Shown here: in pieces, positions 24,157 through 32,592 of the stretch
How positions within the stretch are numbered: the stretch's first letter is position 1
How the letters are laid out: every line of letters begins with the position of its first letter
DNA from: Ewingella americana ATCC 33852
GTDB lineage: Bacteria; Pseudomonadota; Gammaproteobacteria; Enterobacterales; Enterobacteriaceae
Direction: 5' to 3'
Assembly (NCBI RefSeq): GCF_000735345.1
Contig: NZ_JMPJ01000070.1
Span: 1 to 32,622 of the forward strand
Length of the DNA stretch: 32,622 bases
Program-made: the position numbers and the translations under genes
The notes under the pieces: model-generated
What the model was told of the DNA's origin: nothing
What the model saw: the letters and a program-made list of their open reading frames with translations, nothing else
The model's database searches: none

Positions 24157-24672
24157 TTAGGCTGGGCGCTCGAGCACCTGATCGTTTGCAACGGGTGGTA
24201 ACACATCTTGTGAGGGTTCGAAGGCTAAAGTAATTAGCTGATCTTCAAGGACAAAACGCGCATCCAAGGCTTCGCCGATATCGGAAAGCGCATAATGGAA
24301 AGCAAAGGCGTTGTCATCGGTGATATCTGTTTCAGTATAACTGTCATGGAAAGCCATGATAGCTTCGGTGTTCAGTTCGAGGGCAGGATAGATTTTCGAC
24401 GCGACTAGCTGTTTTGGGCTGTCGATGCCTTCAACTTCATCGATAATACGGTGGTAAAGATGGAAATGGCCGGCTGAAAGATAATCCACCAAATTATGGC
24501 AAAAGTTATCCAGCGCTTTTTCGTTTAGCGGGGTATGCTTTTCTTTGTTAGGTTTCAGGCCAACAAGCGTGCAGTAGGAGACTAAGAGTTCTTTACGCGC
24601 GTGAAGCCATTGATCGATTAACTCGTTACTGCCACCAACGCGTTGGGTCAGTCTTTCCAGACGATTTAGCAT
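24157..24672 (-). CDS. rsd: Anti-sigma-70 factor Rsd
   Basis: Rsd binds region 4 of sigma-70 and sequesters it, helping sigma-S gain core polymerase in stationary phase. The protein is 171 aa (E. coli 158). The all-helical domain shows [23 protein letters not shown], with [20 protein letters not shown] and [18 protein letters not shown]. The ATG at 24672 has a GGAG site and gives [12 protein letters not shown], as in the family. An in-frame extension of 11 codons upstream (from 24705) is less likely. The C-terminal tail after residue 150 is longer than in E. coli. Divergent nudC shares the upstream region. Confidence 0.95.
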   Translation of the reverse strand: MLNRLERLTQRVGGSNELIDQWLHARKELLVSYCTLVGLKPNKEKHTPLNEKALDNFCHNLVDYLSAGHFHLYHRIIDEVEGIDSPKQLVASKIYPALELNTEAIMAFHDSYTETDITDDNAFAFHYALSDIGEALDARFVLEDQLITLAFEPSQDVLPPVANDQVLERPA

Positions 24673-24696
24673 GGTTGACTCCGTGAGCGAGAGAAA

Positions 24697-24721
24697 AGTA
24701 ACCAAAATGTTAAAGGTTACT
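24697..24721. promoter_or_regulatory. Inverted repeat at the rsd start region
   Basis: Arms AGTAACC (24697-24703) and GGTTACT (24715-24721) are 11 bases apart. A candidate rsd promoter on the minus strand has -35 CTGACA (24747-24752) and -10 TAAATA (24724-24729), 17 bp apart. The repeat would then lie at and just after the start point. It looks like an operator but could also be a leader hairpin. Confidence 0.45.
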
Positions 24722-24778
24722 AATATTTAACTTCCGAAAACCAGATTGTCAGTCTCGTCGAGGTTATGCAACAACAAT

Positions 24779-25564
24779 ATGGAATTACAGATAACAGACC
24801 AACATAACGGCTGGTGGGTGATCAGCCACGAGGGCAAGCTATGGCTGCCACAGGGAGAATTACCTTTTGGTGATGCGTCGCAATTCTCGCTGATTGGCAA
24901 AATTGGCCGACAAATTGGCGAATGGCAAGGCGCGCCGGTTTGGCTGGTTCGTCAGGCGATGGACAACAATATGTTCTCCGCGCGCCAACTGCTGGATCAG
25001 GATAAAGGCTTATTCCAGCTGGTGGGGCGCGGCGTACAGCTCGCCGAGTTCTACCGTTCGCATAAGTTTTGCGGTTACTGCGGCCATGAAATGCAGGTCA
25101 GCAAAACCGAGTGGGCCGCCCTGTGCAGCCACTGCCGTGAGCGCTATTACCCGCAAATCGCCCCCTGCATTATCGTCGCTATTCGCAAAGGTGAAGAGAT
25201 TTTGCTGGCGCAGCATGTTCGTCACCGCAATGGCATCCACACTGTGCTGGCCGGGTTTGTCGAAGTCGGCGAAACGCTGGAAGAGACCGTGGCCCGCGAA
25301 GTGATGGAAGAGAGCAATGTGCGCGTCAAAAACGTGCGCTATGTTAGCTCCCAGCCGTGGCCTTTCCCGAACTCGCTGATGATGGCCTTTATGGCGGAAT
25401 ACGACGGCGGCGACATCAAGCACGACCCGAAAGAGCTGCTTAGCGCCGGGTGGTATCGCTTCGACGCCTTACCGCAGCTGCCGCCAGTCGGCACCATCGC
25501 CCGCCGACTGATTGAAGATACTGTCGTGCTATGCCGCGCCGAGCGCGACGGCGATGCCGAATAG
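24779..25564 (+). CDS. nudC: NAD-capped RNA hydrolase / NADH pyrophosphatase (NudC)
   Basis: NudC removes NAD caps from RNA 5' ends and hydrolyses NADH to NMNH and AMP. The protein is 261 aa (E. coli 257). The zinc site is Cys98, Cys101, Cys116 and Cys119. The Nudix box spans 159-181 (G159, E165, R173, E174, E177, E178). The subfamily motif SQPWPFPNS lies at 191-199. At position 180, where the Nudix consensus and E. coli have Gly, this protein has Asn. The ATG at 24779 gives the family N-terminus; its best ribosome site (GAGG at 24760-24763) lies rather far upstream. hemE follows after 66 bases. Confidence 0.94.
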   Translation: MELQITDQHNGWWVISHEGKLWLPQGELPFGDASQFSLIGKIGRQIGEWQGAPVWLVRQAMDNNMFSARQLLDQDKGLFQLVGRGVQLAEFYRSHKFCGYCGHEMQVSKTEWAALCSHCRERYYPQIAPCIIVAIRKGEEILLAQHVRHRNGIHTVLAGFVEVGETLEETVAREVMEESNVRVKNVRYVSSQPWPFPNSLMMAFMAEYDGGDIKHDPKELLSAGWYRFDALPQLPPVGTIARRLIEDTVVLCRAERDGDAE

Positions 25565-25571
25565 CAGGCAT

Positions 25572-25579
25572 GCTACAAT
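25572..25579 (+). promoter_or_regulatory. Candidate extended -10 promoter of hemE
   Basis: TG-C-TACAAT (25571-25579) is an extended -10 element, eight bases after the nudC stop. No good -35 is seen upstream, as is common for extended -10 promoters. Transcription would begin near 25586. Confidence 0.5.
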
Positions 25580-25630
25580 GCCGCCCAGTTGAATGCCGTG
25601 CGGCCAAGATTATTGAAGGAATGAGTAACA

Positions 25631-26695
25631 ATGAGTGAGTTGAAGAACGATCGCTACCTGCGCGCTTTACTGCGTCAGCCCGTTGATGTGACCCCGGTGT
25701 GGATGATGCGTCAGGCCGGGCGCTATTTGCCAGAATACAAAGAGACTCGCGCGCAGGCCGGGGATTTTATGTCGCTGTGCAAAAACGCCGAGCTGGCGTG
25801 TGAAGTGACGCTACAGCCCCTGCGCCGCTATGCGCTGGATGCGGCGATCCTGTTCTCCGATATTCTGACTATTCCTGATGCGATGGGCCTTGGGCTGTAT
25901 TTCGAGACTGGCGAAGGCCCGCGTTTCACCTCTCCGCTGACCTGCCGCGCTGACGTTGAAAAGCTGCCAATCCCTGATCCAGAGATGGAATTGGGCTATG
26001 TGATGAATGCCGTGCGCACCATTCGCAAAAACCTGAAAGGCGAAGTGCCGCTGATTGGCTTCTCCGGCAGCCCGTGGACGCTGGCGACCTATATGGTTGA
26101 AGGCGGCAGCAGCAAAGTCTTCACCAAACTGAAAAAGATGATGTATGCCGAACCGGCAACTCTGCACCTGCTGCTGGATAAGTTGGCGGACAGCGTCATT
26201 TTGTATCTCAACGCACAAATCAAAGCCGGTGCTCAGTCGGTAATGGTGTTCGACACCTGGGGCGGCGTGCTGACCCCTCGCGATTACCGCGAATTCTCCC
26301 TGAACTATATGCATAAAATCGTTGATGGCCTGATCCGTGAACACGACGGACACCGCGTGCCGGTAACCCTGTTCACCAAAGGCGGCGGGCAGTGGCTCGA
26401 AGCGATGGCTGCCACCGGCTGTGACGCCTTGGGCTTAGACTGGACCACGGACATTGCCGACGCGCGCCGCCGCGTGGGCGACAAAGTTGCTCTGCAAGGT
26501 AACATGGACCCGTCTATGCTTTACGCTACCCCTGCGCGCATTGAGCAGGAAGTCGAAACGATTTTATCTGGTTTCGGCAGCGGTAATGGTCACGTCTTCA
26601 ACCTCGGACATGGCATTCATCAGGACGTTCCGCCTGAGAATGCGGGCGTCTTCGTGGAGGCCGTGCACAACTTATCGCGCCGTTTCCACCAGTAA
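25631..26695 (+). CDS. hemE: Uroporphyrinogen decarboxylase (HemE)
   Basis: HemE removes four acetate carboxyl groups from uroporphyrinogen III to give coproporphyrinogen III in haem synthesis. It uses no cofactor. The protein is 354 aa, the E. coli length. The substrate pocket motifs are [12 protein letters not shown] (25-36) with Arg27, and the catalytic Asp77 in FSDIL. Further blocks are [18 protein letters not shown] and the C-terminal NLGHGI. The ATG is preceded by a GAAGGAA site. nfi follows after 19 bases, so the two are probably cotranscribed. Confidence 0.98.
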   Translation: MSELKNDRYLRALLRQPVDVTPVWMMRQAGRYLPEYKETRAQAGDFMSLCKNAELACEVTLQPLRRYALDAAILFSDILTIPDAMGLGLYFETGEGPRFTSPLTCRADVEKLPIPDPEMELGYVMNAVRTIRKNLKGEVPLIGFSGSPWTLATYMVEGGSSKVFTKLKKMMYAEPATLHLLLDKLADSVILYLNAQIKAGAQSVMVFDTWGGVLTPRDYREFSLNYMHKIVDGLIREHDGHRVPVTLFTKGGGQWLEAMAATGCDALGLDWTTDIADARRRVGDKVALQGNMDPSMLYATPARIEQEVETILSGFGSGNGHVFNLGHGIHQDVPPENAGVFVEAVHNLSRRFHQ

Positions 26696-26714
26696 GCGCT
26701 TATAAGGTAAAGGA

Positions 26715-27395
26715 ATGATTGATACTCGGGTTTTACGGGAAGAGCAGAGGGTGCTGGCGGACAACATTGTCCTTCAGGACCCGGACGATTTTCAGACGCC
26801 GCGCTTTATTGCCGGTGCTGACGTAGGATTCGAGCAGGGGGGCGAGGTGACGCGGGCGGCGATTGCTATCCTGAGTTATCCCTCCCTTGAGCTGGTCGAA
26901 TACCAGATTGCCCGCATACCGACCACCATGCCCTATATCCCCGGCTTTCTCTCTTTCCGTGAGCTGCCAGCCCTGATGCAGGCCTGGCAGCAGCTCAAGC
27001 AGCTTCCCGACTTAGTGCTGGTGGACGGTCAGGGCATTGCGCATCCAAGACGTTTGGGCGTCGCCAGCCATTTTGGCTTGATGATTGACGTGCCAACCAT
27101 TGGCGTGGCGAAAAGCCGCCTGTTTGGCAAGTTCCTGCCCTTAGAAGATGCTCTACACAGCCGACAGTCGCTGTATGACCGCGACGAACAAATTGGCTGG
27201 GTGTGGCGCAGTAAACTACGCTGTAACCCATTGTTCATTTCGCCCGGTAATCACATCAGCATAGAATCTGCTTTTTTCTGGGTGGAACAATGCATGCGGG
27301 GTTATCGGCTCCCTGAACCTACCCGTTGGGCCGACGCCGTCGCCTCAAATCGGGTAGCATTTCAGCGCTGGCAACGCCTGAGCGGGAATCTTTAG
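26715..27395 (+). CDS. nfi: Endonuclease V (deoxyinosine 3' endonuclease)
   Basis: Endonuclease V nicks DNA one base 3' of deoxyinosine, starting repair of deaminated adenine. The protein is 226 aa (E. coli 223). The metal-binding acidic residues visible are Asp36 in GADVGFE and Asp104 in VDGQG, with the conserved [11 protein letters not shown] (73-83) wedge and glutamate. The [12 protein letters not shown] and C-terminal [13 protein letters not shown] blocks are intact. An AAAGGA site lies just before the ATG. It sits behind hemE with no terminator between them. Confidence 0.96.
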   Translation: MIDTRVLREEQRVLADNIVLQDPDDFQTPRFIAGADVGFEQGGEVTRAAIAILSYPSLELVEYQIARIPTTMPYIPGFLSFRELPALMQAWQQLKQLPDLVLVDGQGIAHPRRLGVASHFGLMIDVPTIGVAKSRLFGKFLPLEDALHSRQSLYDRDEQIGWVWRSKLRCNPLFISPGNHISIESAFFWVEQCMRGYRLPEPTRWADAVASNRVAFQRWQRLSGNL

Positions 27396-27466
27396 GAATC
27401 AAGGCATAGGGATCTGCAATCATTTCAGGTAAACTCCTGCGCAGAAAAAGTTAATGAGAACCAACC

Positions 27467-28057
27467 ATGTTACGTAATCCGATACATTTACGTCTGGAGA
27501 AGCTAGAAAGCTGGCAGCACCTGACGTTTATGGCGAGCCTTTGTGAGCGCATGTATCCCAACTATCAGATGTTTTGTCTGCAATCCGGGTTCGGCGAACC
27601 ACAGCTGTACCGTCGTATCTTGGATTTGGTTTGGGAAACGCTGGTCGTCAAGGACGCCAAAGTCAATTTTGACACCCAGCTAGAGAAGTTAGAGGAGGCG
27701 GTGCCTTCTGCTGAAGACTACGATATTTACGGCGTTTACCCAGCAATTGACGCCTGTATCGCATTAGGTGAACTGATCCACTCGCGACTCAGCGGTGAGA
27801 CGCTCTCGCATGCGATTGCTGTCAGTGAAACATCGATTCGCACTGTTGCCATGCTTGAGATGACTCAGGCGGGCAAAGAAATGACCGATGAAGAGCTGAA
27901 AGTTATCCCTGCTGTTGAGGAAGAATGGGACATCCAATGGGAGATTTTCCGCCTGTTGGCTGACTGTGAAGAGCGTGACCTTGAATTAATAAAAGGGTTA
28001 CGTTCTGACCTGCGTGAAGCCGCCGTGAGTAACATTGGCATAAATTTAGCGCAATAA
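27467..28057 (+). CDS. yjaG: YjaG family protein (DUF416)
   Basis: This is a conserved enterobacterial protein of unknown function, 196 aa, the same length as E. coli YjaG. It is soluble and helical, acidic in its second half, with no signal peptide or membrane segment. Recognisable blocks are LRLEKLESWQHLTFMASLCERMYPNY, split here only by eye, then VKDAKVNFDTQLEKLE, YGVYPAIDACI and EWDIQWEIFRLLADCEERD. The ATG at 27467 aligns with the family start. It lies 71 bases after nfi and 190 before hupA. The neighbourhood gives no functional clue. Confidence 0.93.
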   Translation: MLRNPIHLRLEKLESWQHLTFMASLCERMYPNYQMFCLQSGFGEPQLYRRILDLVWETLVVKDAKVNFDTQLEKLEEAVPSAEDYDIYGVYPAIDACIALGELIHSRLSGETLSHAIAVSETSIRTVAMLEMTQAGKEMTDEELKVIPAVEEEWDIQWEIFRLLADCEERDLELIKGLRSDLREAAVSNIGINLAQ

Positions 28058-28110
28058 GGCAAGAAAACGTGATTTAACGCCTGATTTGTCGTGCCTTAAG
28101 GCTTCACATC

Positions 28111-28160
28111 CGCACCCTGTCTGGTCTACATTTGGGGTGCGTAAAAAAAGTGGCTATCGG
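28111..28160 (+). promoter_or_regulatory. hupA upstream region with candidate promoter
   Basis: A -35-like TTGGGG (28132-28137) and a -10-like TATCGG (28155-28160) are 17 bp apart. An inverted repeat CGCACCC/GGGTGCG (28111-28117 with 28135-28141) overlaps the -35. A 10-bp palindrome GCCTTAAGGC lies at 28093-28102. The boxes are weak. HU genes are known to depend on Fis and CRP, but I did not find convincing sites. Confidence 0.35.
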
Positions 28161-28247
28161 TGCGTGTATGCAGGAGGGTGCTGTCAATCGGCATATCCGT
28201 CGCACTCGATGCTTTGCAAACGATAAACACACTGTAAAGGATAACTT

Positions 28248-28520
28248 ATGAACAAGACTCAACTGATTGATGTAATTGCGGACAAAGCTGATCTTTCCAA
28301 AGCACAGGCCAAAGTTGCTCTTGAATCTACACTGTCTGCTATTACCGAGTCTCTGAAAGAAGGTGATGCTGTACAATTGGTTGGTTTCGGGACTTTCAAG
28401 GTAAATCATCGTAACGAGCGTACTGGTCGTAACCCACAGACTGGTAAAGAAATCAAAATCGCAGCTGCCAACGTGCCTGCGTTCGTTTCTGGTAAAGCTC
28501 TGAAAGACGCTGTTAAGTAA
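28248..28520 (+). CDS. hupA: DNA-binding protein HU-alpha
   Basis: HU-alpha is a histone-like nucleoid protein that bends DNA and works as HU-alpha/beta heterodimers or homodimers. The protein is 90 aa. The N-terminal helices begin [17 protein letters not shown]. The beta-arm segment includes [10 protein letters not shown] and [12 protein letters not shown], with the intercalating Pro63. It is nearly identical to E. coli HupA, which separates it from HupB. An AAAGGA site precedes the ATG. A terminator follows 28 bases after the stop, inside the next open frame. Confidence 0.98.
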   Translation: MNKTQLIDVIADKADLSKAQAKVALESTLSAITESLKEGDAVQLVGFGTFKVNHRNERTGRNPQTGKEIKIAAANVPAFVSGKALKDAVK

Positions 28521-28529
28521 TTGCTTGCA

Positions 28530-29228
28530 GTGAAAAGAATAAGCGAGGGGGCGGCTAAGCGGCCCCTTTTGTTTATCACCTCCAAACTGGCTGCCGCTTT
28601 GCTGGTACTCGGTTTGGTGGGTTGCAGTTCCAAAGACACCACGCCGCTGTTCAGCGCCAGTGGTTATGTCGCTGACCAAGGCATTAATCGCCTGTGGCGT
28701 CGCGACAACGCCGACCACCAACCTCAGACTATCGTCAACGTGTACAGCCCCTACTATGGTGGTGACACGGTGATCACGCGCTATGAATACCAGCAAGGCC
28801 AACTGCACCTGATGCGCGAAACCCACGCCACCAAGACCGATCTTGGCGTCATGCTGCGTTTCGACAATGAAGGCCACGTCAGCTTTATGCAAAGGCAGCT
28901 CCCCGAGCGCCGCGAAAGACTCTCCTCGGATGATATAGAGCTGTACAAATATAAAGCCGCCAAGCTGCTCGACCTGAGCAACACGCTGCGCGCCGGCAAT
29001 GTTCAGCTGATTCAGGGGCAGTGGAAGCAAGGCAATATCACCTCTTGCGCGGGCCAGCCCGTGACTCTTAGCCTTAGCGTTCGTTCGCAAGTGTGGCTAG
29101 CCAAGCGCGCCGCGCAGGCCAATGACCACCTTGGGTTAGCTTGGCTGAGTGCGCCAGAAGGGGATGAACTGCTGCTGGTGGCTAATGAAGATTTCTGTAA
29201 GTGGGAACCGAAAGAGTCCGACTTATAA
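28530..29228 (+). CDS. yjaH: Putative lipoprotein YjaH (DUF1481)
   Basis: This matches the DUF1481 family (E. coli YjaH, 231 aa), which has no known function. From the GTG at 28530 it is 232 aa. A lipoprotein signal peptide ends in the lipobox LVGC (Cys32), so it is probably anchored in the outer membrane. Family blocks include PLFSASGYVADQGINRLWR, split here by eye, and WLSAPEGDELLLVANEDFCKW near the C-terminus. There is no in-frame ATG near the start; TTG 28521 and TTG 28569 are alternatives. The hupA terminator lies between GTG 28530 and the signal peptide core, so expression probably relies on read-through. Confidence 0.85.
   Translation: MKRISEGAAKRPLLFITSKLAAALLVLGLVGCSSKDTTPLFSASGYVADQGINRLWRRDNADHQPQTIVNVYSPYYGGDTVITRYEYQQGQLHLMRETHATKTDLGVMLRFDNEGHVSFMQRQLPERRERLSSDDIELYKYKAAKLLDLSNTLRAGNVQLIQGQWKQGNITSCAGQPVTLSLSVRSQVWLAKRAAQANDHLGLAWLSAPEGDELLLVANEDFCKWEPKESDL
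28548..28574 (+). terminator. hupA terminator, inside the yjaH 5' end
   Basis: A GGGGC/GCCCC-type stem (28548-28552 with 28562-28566, with an inner GC/GC pair) has a TAA loop and is followed by TTTTGTTT. It ends hupA transcripts. It falls within the 5' part of the yjaH frame. Confidence 0.75.
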
Positions 29229-29261
29229 GCCAAGAGACTTGGCGAAAGCGTTATAAATAAG

Positions 29262-29286
29262 AAAGGCACGCCGAAGCGTGCCTTTT
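29262..29286. terminator. Bidirectional terminator between yjaH and purD
   Basis: A 10-bp stem (29262-29271 with 29276-29285) with a CGAA loop has an A run before it and a T run after it. It serves yjaH on the plus strand and purHD on the minus strand. Confidence 0.88.
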
Positions 29287-29304
29287 GTCATTCTGGGACA
29301 GGGG

Positions 29305-30594
29305 TTACTGGTCTTGCTCGCGAGCAATGGCGCGGTAACCGATATCTTTGCGGCAGAAGCTGCCTTCCCAACTGATATCTTTCGCCAACTGGTAAGCGCG
29401 TAACTGCGCGGCGGCAACCGTTTTGCCCAGTGCAGTAACACAGAGCACGCGGCCACCGTTGGTCACTACGCGTTCGCTTTGCAGACGAGTCCCGGCGTGG
29501 AACACTTTACCGTCCGGCACTTCTTCCAGCGGCAGGCCGTGGATCGGCTGACCATTGTGGTAATCGCCCGGATATCCGCCCGCAGCCAGAACCACGCCAA
29601 GAGCAGGGCGCGGATCCCATTCTGAGGTCACTTCGTCCAGACGGCCTTCAGCCCCGGCGAGGCACAGCTCCACCAAGTCAGAACGCAGACGCAGCATGAT
29701 TGGCTGAGTCTCCGGGTCGCCGAAGCGGCAGTTGAACTCAATCACTTTAGGCTGGCCGTCGGCAGAAATCATCAGGCCTGCATACAGGAAGCCAGTATAG
29801 GTGTTGTTCTCAGCCGCCATGCCGCGCACGGTTGGCCAGATAACCTGATCCATCACGCGCTGGTGGATCTCATCCGTCACCACCGGAGCCGGTGAATAGG
29901 CGCCCATGCCGCCAGTGTTCGGGCCGGTATCGCCATCGCCGACGCGCTTGTGGTCTTGGCTGGTGGCCATCGGTAGCACATTTTTGCCGTCAACCATGAC
30001 GATAAAGCTGGCTTCTTCGCCGTCGAGGAACTCTTCGATAACGATTCTATGCCCGGCGTCGCCAAAGGCATTTCCCGCCAGCATGTCGTTAACGGCGGCT
30101 TCCGCCTCTTCCAACGTCATGGCGACAATCACGCCTTTACCTGCGGCAAGGCCGTCGGCTTTGATGACGATTGGCGCGCCTTTGCTGCGCAGGTAGGCCA
30201 GCGCTGGCTCAACTTCAGTAAAGTTCTGATAATCCGCGCTTGGGATCTTGTGGCGTGCTAAGAAATCTTTGGTGAAGGCTTTTGAACCTTCAAGCTGGGC
30301 CGCTTCTTGTGTCGGGCCGAAGATTTTCAAACCGGCTGCACGGAAAGCATCTACCACACCGATAACCAGTGGCGCTTCTGGTCCAACGATTGTCAGACCA
30401 ATATTGTGGCTCTGGGCGAAGGCCAGCAGGCCAGCAACGTCGGTGGCGGCGATGTCCACATTCTCAAGCAGAGGCTCTAACGCCGTGCCCGCATTGCCTG
30501 GAGCAACATAGACTTTATCCGCCAGCGGAGACTGGGAGGCTTTCCACGCTAAAGCGTGTTCACGCCCGCCGTTACCAATAATTAAAATATTCAT
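29305..30594 (-). CDS. purD: Phosphoribosylamine-glycine ligase (PurD)
   Basis: PurD (GAR synthetase) joins phosphoribosylamine and glycine with ATP, the second step of purine synthesis. The protein is 429 aa, as in E. coli. The N-terminal GNGGREHALAWK (7-18), the GPEAPL block, the ATP-grasp KADGLAAGKGV and the NCRFGDPETQ metal site are present. The ATG at 30594 has a GGAG site. It is the second gene of purHD, 60 bases after purH. In E. coli zraPSR lie next to purD; they are absent here. Confidence 0.98.
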   Translation of the reverse strand: MNILIIGNGGREHALAWKASQSPLADKVYVAPGNAGTALEPLLENVDIAATDVAGLLAFAQSHNIGLTIVGPEAPLVIGVVDAFRAAGLKIFGPTQEAAQLEGSKAFTKDFLARHKIPSADYQNFTEVEPALAYLRSKGAPIVIKADGLAAGKGVIVAMTLEEAEAAVNDMLAGNAFGDAGHRIVIEEFLDGEEASFIVMVDGKNVLPMATSQDHKRVGDGDTGPNTGGMGAYSPAPVVTDEIHQRVMDQVIWPTVRGMAAENNTYTGFLYAGLMISADGQPKVIEFNCRFGDPETQPIMLRLRSDLVELCLAGAEGRLDEVTSEWDPRPALGVVLAAGGYPGDYHNGQPIHGLPLEEVPDGKVFHAGTRLQSERVVTNGGRVLCVTALGKTVAAAQLRAYQLAKDISWEGSFCRKDIGYRAIAREQDQ

Positions 30595-30654
30595 GAGAAG
30601 CTCCGGGTGAGCGGGCTGAGACAGCCCGCTGAAAAATGAGTCGTGGTCTATGAA

Positions 30655-32244
30655 TTAATGGCGGAAATGACGCATGTCGGTGAACAGCATCGCGATACCG
30701 TGCTCGTTCGCCGCGGCGATAACTTCATCATCACGAATAGAACCGCCCGGCTGGATCACGCAGGTAATGCCCACGGCCGCGGCGGCATCAATACCATCGC
30801 GGAACGGGAAGAAGGCGTCGGACGCCATGACGGAGCCCGCCACTTCTAAGCCTTCATCACCGGCTTTGATTCCGGCAATTTTCGCCGAGTAGACGCGGCT
30901 CATCTGGCCTGCACCAATGCCGATGGTCATTTTGTCGCGAGCATAAACAATGGCGTTGGATTTAACGAATTTCGCCACTTTCCAGCAGAACAGGGCATCT
31001 GACAGCTCTTGCTCAGTCGGATGGCGGGAAGAGACTACGCGCAGGTCCGACGCTTCCACCATACCCAAATCGCGGTCTTGCACTAACAGGCCGCCATTAA
31101 CGCGTTTGAAGTCCAGCGCGTTTTCGCGAGCTTGCCACTGTCCGCAGGTCAAAACGCGAACGTTCTGTTTAGCCGCGGTCAGGGCCAGTGCTTCTTCACT
31201 GACGGAAGGGGCGATGATCACTTCCACAAACTGGCGGCTGATGATGGCTTTTGCGGTATCTGCATCCAACTCGCGGTTGAAAGCGATAATGCCGCCGAAA
31301 GCGGAAGTTGGGTCAGTTTTGTAGGCGCGCTCATAGGCTGCCAGAATCGAATCGCCGATCGCCACGCCACAAGGGTTGGCGTGCTTAACAATGACGCAAG
31401 CCGGTTCAGCGAACTCTTTCACGCATTCCAGAGCGGCGTCGGTATCAGCGATGTTGTTGTAAGAGAGCGCTTTGCCTTGCAGTTGCTGTGAAGTCGCGAC
31501 CGAAGCTTCGGTAACATTCTCTTCTATATAGAAGGCAGCGTTTTGATGGCTGTTCTCGCCATAACGCATATCTTGCTTCTTGATGTAGCTCAGATTGAGG
31601 GTGCGTGGGAACTGGCCGGAAGGCTTGTCGGTTTCGCCGTGGTAAGCCGGAACCATAGTACCGAAGTAGTTGGCAATCATGCCGTCGTAAGCCGCGGTGT
31701 GCTCAAAGGCTTTAATCGCCAGGTTGAAACGGGTTTCCAGTGTCAGGGAACCGTTGTTGTTATCCAGCTCTTCTATAATAGAAGCGAAGTCGCCGTTCTT
31801 AACCACAATCGCCACGTCTTTATGGTTCTTCGCCGCTGAGCGAACCATGGTTGGGCCACCGATATCAATATTCTCAACCGCGTCTTCCAGAGAGCAGTCC
31901 GGGCGCGCAACGGTTTGAGCAAACGGGTAAAGGTTGACGACCACCATATCAATAGGAGCAATGGCGTGCTGCGCCATGATCTCATCGTCTTTGCCTCGGC
32001 GACCTAAAATCCCGCCATGCACTTTCGGGTGCAAGGTTTTGACGCGTCCATCCATCATCTCCGGGAACCCGGTGTAGTCAGAAACTTCGGTCACCGGCAG
32101 GCCTGCATCAGCAAGTAAGCGAGCAGTTCCGCCTGTAGAGAGCAATTCCACGCCGCGTTGTACTAAAGCTTCGGCGAATTCTACGATACCGGCCTTATCA
32201 GAAACGCTGAGAAGGGCACGGCGGATTGGACGAGGTTGTAACAT
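30655..32244 (-). CDS. purH: Bifunctional AICAR transformylase / IMP cyclohydrolase (PurH)
   Basis: PurH carries out the last two steps of IMP synthesis: formyl transfer to AICAR from 10-formyl-THF, then ring closure. The protein is 529 aa, the E. coli length. The N-terminal cyclohydrolase domain has [25 protein letters not shown] (65-80) and NLYPF. The transformylase domain contains the catalytic [10 protein letters not shown], with its Lys-His pair, and ends [10 protein letters not shown]. The ATG at 32244 has an AAGGAAAT site; the upstream extension of the frame is not homologous. A PurR box lies about 190 bp upstream. Confidence 0.98.
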   Translation of the reverse strand: MLQPRPIRRALLSVSDKAGIVEFAEALVQRGVELLSTGGTARLLADAGLPVTEVSDYTGFPEMMDGRVKTLHPKVHGGILGRRGKDDEIMAQHAIAPIDMVVVNLYPFAQTVARPDCSLEDAVENIDIGGPTMVRSAAKNHKDVAIVVKNGDFASIIEELDNNNGSLTLETRFNLAIKAFEHTAAYDGMIANYFGTMVPAYHGETDKPSGQFPRTLNLSYIKKQDMRYGENSHQNAAFYIEENVTEASVATSQQLQGKALSYNNIADTDAALECVKEFAEPACVIVKHANPCGVAIGDSILAAYERAYKTDPTSAFGGIIAFNRELDADTAKAIISRQFVEVIIAPSVSEEALALTAAKQNVRVLTCGQWQARENALDFKRVNGGLLVQDRDLGMVEASDLRVVSSRHPTEQELSDALFCWKVAKFVKSNAIVYARDKMTIGIGAGQMSRVYSAKIAGIKAGDEGLEVAGSVMASDAFFPFRDGIDAAAAVGITCVIQPGGSIRDDEVIAAANEHGIAMLFTDMRHFRH

Positions 32245-32425
32245 GGTGGTTATTTCCTTGGCTTTGAAGTCGCAGTAAAGAGTGTTATCTGAGTTCAAGG
32301 GGCGCTTTCTTCTCTTTATATAGAGCAATTTTGAGAAAAGAGCGGCTTTGCACTGAGATAACTGTCCTTCTGCATCTCATTTTTCTTCGTTGCTACCTGA
32401 ATGAAGGTAAAAACAGACGTGCGAA

Positions 32426-32447
32426 ATTGTAGCGAAAACGATTGCGC
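32426..32447 (-). promoter_or_regulatory. PurR operator and -10 of purHD
   Basis: On the minus strand GCGCAATCGTTTTCGC (32432-32447) matches the 16-bp PurR consensus around the central CG. A -10-like TACAAT (32426-32431) abuts it directly. Repressor bound with hypoxanthine or guanine would block the promoter. A good -35 at 17 bp is not evident. The leader to the purH start is about 180 bases, with no other feature I can support. Confidence 0.85.
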
Positions 32448-32450
32448 GGC

Positions 32451-32539
32451 GCTCGTAAAATTTGAGCAAGATGTTGCTCTGTGGATAAGTTTGTGTAAAA
32501 CACGGTATAAGCGGTGTATTTGCTGTGGAATGCAGCAAA
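32451..32539 (+). promoter_or_regulatory. Three Fis-like palindromes upstream of rrn P1
   Basis: GCTC/GAGC around an AT-rich core (32451-32467, centre about -141), GTGT/ACAC (32493-32503, centre about -102) and TTTGCTG/CAGCAAA (32519-32539, centre about -70) are evenly placed before rrn P1. These spacings match Fis sites III, II and I of E. coli rrnB P1 (-143, -102, -71). A further GAGCAA/TTGCTC repeat lies at 32464-32479. Confidence 0.6.
32480..32488 (-). promoter_or_regulatory. Consensus DnaA box
   Basis: TGTGGATAA on the plus strand is the complement of TTATCCACA, the strongest DnaA-box sequence. It lies between purH and the rrn promoter. A single nine-base match could be chance. Confidence 0.4.
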
Positions 32540-32544
32540 CAGTG

Positions 32545-32592
32545 ATTTTTCTTAAAATTAGCCCTTGCGGCCTGCTCAGAACTCCCTATAAT
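32545..32592 (+). promoter_or_regulatory. rrn P1 promoter of the next rRNA operon
   Basis: A -35-like TTGCGG (32565-32570) and a consensus -10 TATAAT (32587-32592) have the 16-bp spacing typical of rrn P1. CTCCC precedes the -10 and a GC-rich discriminator follows. The AT-rich stretch 32545-32562 has the position of an UP element. In E. coli rrnE starts here beyond purH. The start would be near 32599, so the 16S gene lies outside the window. Confidence 0.88.

Noticed and set aside
24766-24781. ATG at 24766 as the nudC start
   Set aside because: It is well placed behind GAGG but is out of frame with the NudC sequence.
28104-29090. Minus-strand 328-codon frame opposite hupA and yjaH
   Set aside because: It is fully antisense to two recognised genes, with no homology or ribosome site.
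32245-32328. N-terminal extension of PurH by 28 residues
   Set aside because: The ATG at 32244 gives exactly the 529 residues of the family and has a ribosome site. The extension is untranslated leader.
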